Shown: piece by piece, positions 6,295-6,517 of the stretch
How positions within the stretch are numbered: the first letter of the stretch is position 1
How the letters are laid out: every line of letters begins with the position of its first letter
DNA from: CAYQTL01 sp964420405
GTDB taxonomy: Bacteria; Acidobacteriota; Thermoanaerobaculia; Thermoanaerobaculales; Sulfomarinibacteraceae
Direction of reading: 5' to 3'
DNA: 6,517 bases
Assembly (NCBI GenBank): GCA_964420405.1
Contig: CAYQTL010000132.1
Span: forward strand, 1-6,517
Notes under the pieces: generated by a model
Databases searched by the model: none
What the model was told of the DNA's origin: nothing
The model's input: the letters and a program-made list of their open reading frames with translations, nothing else
Position numbers and translations under genes: made by a program

Positions 6295-6345
6295 CAGCCG
6301 GCAGGCAACGCCCGAGCCCTGGGCCCCGGTCTGCGGAAGCCTCTC

Positions 6346-6368
6346 GTAGCGCCGGTTTCCAGCCGGCA
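6346..6368 (+). repeat. REP-like hairpin element (one arm mismatch)
   Basis: A GTAGC foot (6346-6350), arm GCCGGT (6351-6356), loop TTCCA (6357-6361) and arm GCCGGC (6362-6367). The innermost pair is T-G, one change away from perfect pairing. Confidence 0.65.
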
Positions 6369-6410
6369 AGCGCACCTCCGAGCCCTGGGCCCCGATCTGC
6401 GAGAGCCCCC

Positions 6411-6436
6411 GTAGCGCCGGCTTCCAGCCGGCAGGC
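6411..6436 (+). repeat. REP-like hairpin element (GGC/GCC arm version, perfect)
   Basis: A GTAGC foot (6411-6415), perfect arms GCCGGC (6416-6421 and 6427-6432) and loop TTCCA (6422-6426), followed by AGGC. Loop and foot match the copies at 28-50 and 6491-6513, while the arms differ by compensated changes. Confidence 0.75.
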
Positions 6437-6463
6437 GACGTCCGAGCCCCGGGAACCGATCCG

Positions 6464-6517
6464 CGGGAGCCCGCATCGGCCTGCGAAGCCTGCCACCTGG
6501 AAGGTGGCGCTACGGAG
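6464..6517. repeat. Right copy of the 54-bp direct repeat
   Basis: Matches positions 1-54 in direct orientation at 52 of 54 bases and includes the inverted hairpin copy at 6491-6513. It is cut by the window end, so its true right limit is unknown. Confidence 0.9.
6491..6513 (-). repeat. REP-like hairpin element, inverted copy (ACC/GGT arm version)
   Basis: On the plus strand, arms GCCACC (6492-6497) and GGTGGC (6503-6508) flank TGGAA (6498-6502), ending in GCTAC (6509-6513), so the GTAG foot lies on the minus strand. With the plus-strand copy at 6411 it makes an inverted pair with the GTAG feet outward, resembling a BIME-type REP doublet. Confidence 0.7.

Larger units (their letters stand above)
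6295..6489 (+). repeat. Three 65-bp tandem repeat units
   Basis: Units start at 6295, 6360 and 6425, each opening with CAGCCGGCA, exactly 65 bases apart. Each contains a spacer block around GAGCCC(T/C)GGG, then (A/G)TC(T/C)GCG and AGCC. Units 1 and 2 end with the foot and left arm of the hairpin element, so each hairpin spans a unit boundary. Small indels inside the spacers cancel out to keep the period. Unit 3 diverges at its right end and runs into an inverted hairpin copy. Confidence 0.8.

Noticed and set aside
5989..6375. N-terminal extension of the fibre protein upstream of 5988
   Set aside because: The open frame continues, but it translates repeat DNA, bypasses the consensus ribosome site and would bury the signal peptide.
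6295..6517. CRISPR array
   Set aside because: Repeats are 65 bp, imperfect, with conserved and not unique spacers, only three units, and no cas genes nearby.
1..6517. Terminal overlap of a circular plasmid or an element with terminal inverted repeats
   Set aside because: The end repeats are direct, not inverted, and differ at two bases, so they are not an exact assembly overlap; no replication or transposition gene is present.

Overview
This is a high-GC bacterial chromosomal window holding four protein genes and repeat-rich DNA at both ends. The two large secreted proteins carry features that I associate, from memory, with Acidobacteriota (Thermoanaerobaculia-like) and other high-GC environmental bacteria: a DGFESGDTxAWS tail, and a fibre C-terminus of the type GGGSFxIDHPLDP...SHSFVESPDMMN. 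This placement is inference. No rRNA, tRNA, phage integrase, transposase or CRISPR array is visible.

Layout: positions 1-80 hold two copies of a hairpin repeat, one of them decayed. Positions 90-1268 (minus) encode an exported serine hydrolase of the beta-lactamase / D-Ala-D-Ala carboxypeptidase fold. It is divergent from a glutathione S-transferase-like gene at 1384-2223 (plus), with a 115-bp gap between the two starts. At 2316-3665 (plus) lies a secreted, cysteine-rich protein of unknown function with a signal peptide and the DGFESGDTGAWS tail. It converges on 3892-5988 (minus), a 698-residue secreted fibre- or stalk-like protein with eight decapeptide repeats. The 226-bp convergent gap holds a strong GC hairpin.

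The 529 bp upstream of the fibre gene (5989-6517) have no convincing gene. They contain a good Shine-Dalgarno site, four 16-bp tandem units, three 65-bp tandem units and several copies of a GTAG-footed hairpin. The hairpin closely resembles REP elements mobilised by RAYT (TnpA_REP) transposases: a GTAG foot, 6-bp arms and a constant TTCCA/TGGAA loop. Two arm versions exist, and the differences are compensated on both arms, so pairing is preserved. A 54-bp direct repeat (52/54 identical) containing the element lies at both window ends.

The genes do not form an obvious pathway or operon. Three of the four products look exported, so the region reads as ordinary cell-envelope and surface accessory content in a repeat-rich neighbourhood. 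The most noteworthy items are the REP-like family with covarying stems, the fibre protein architecture, and the possible leaderless starts of the two plus-strand genes.
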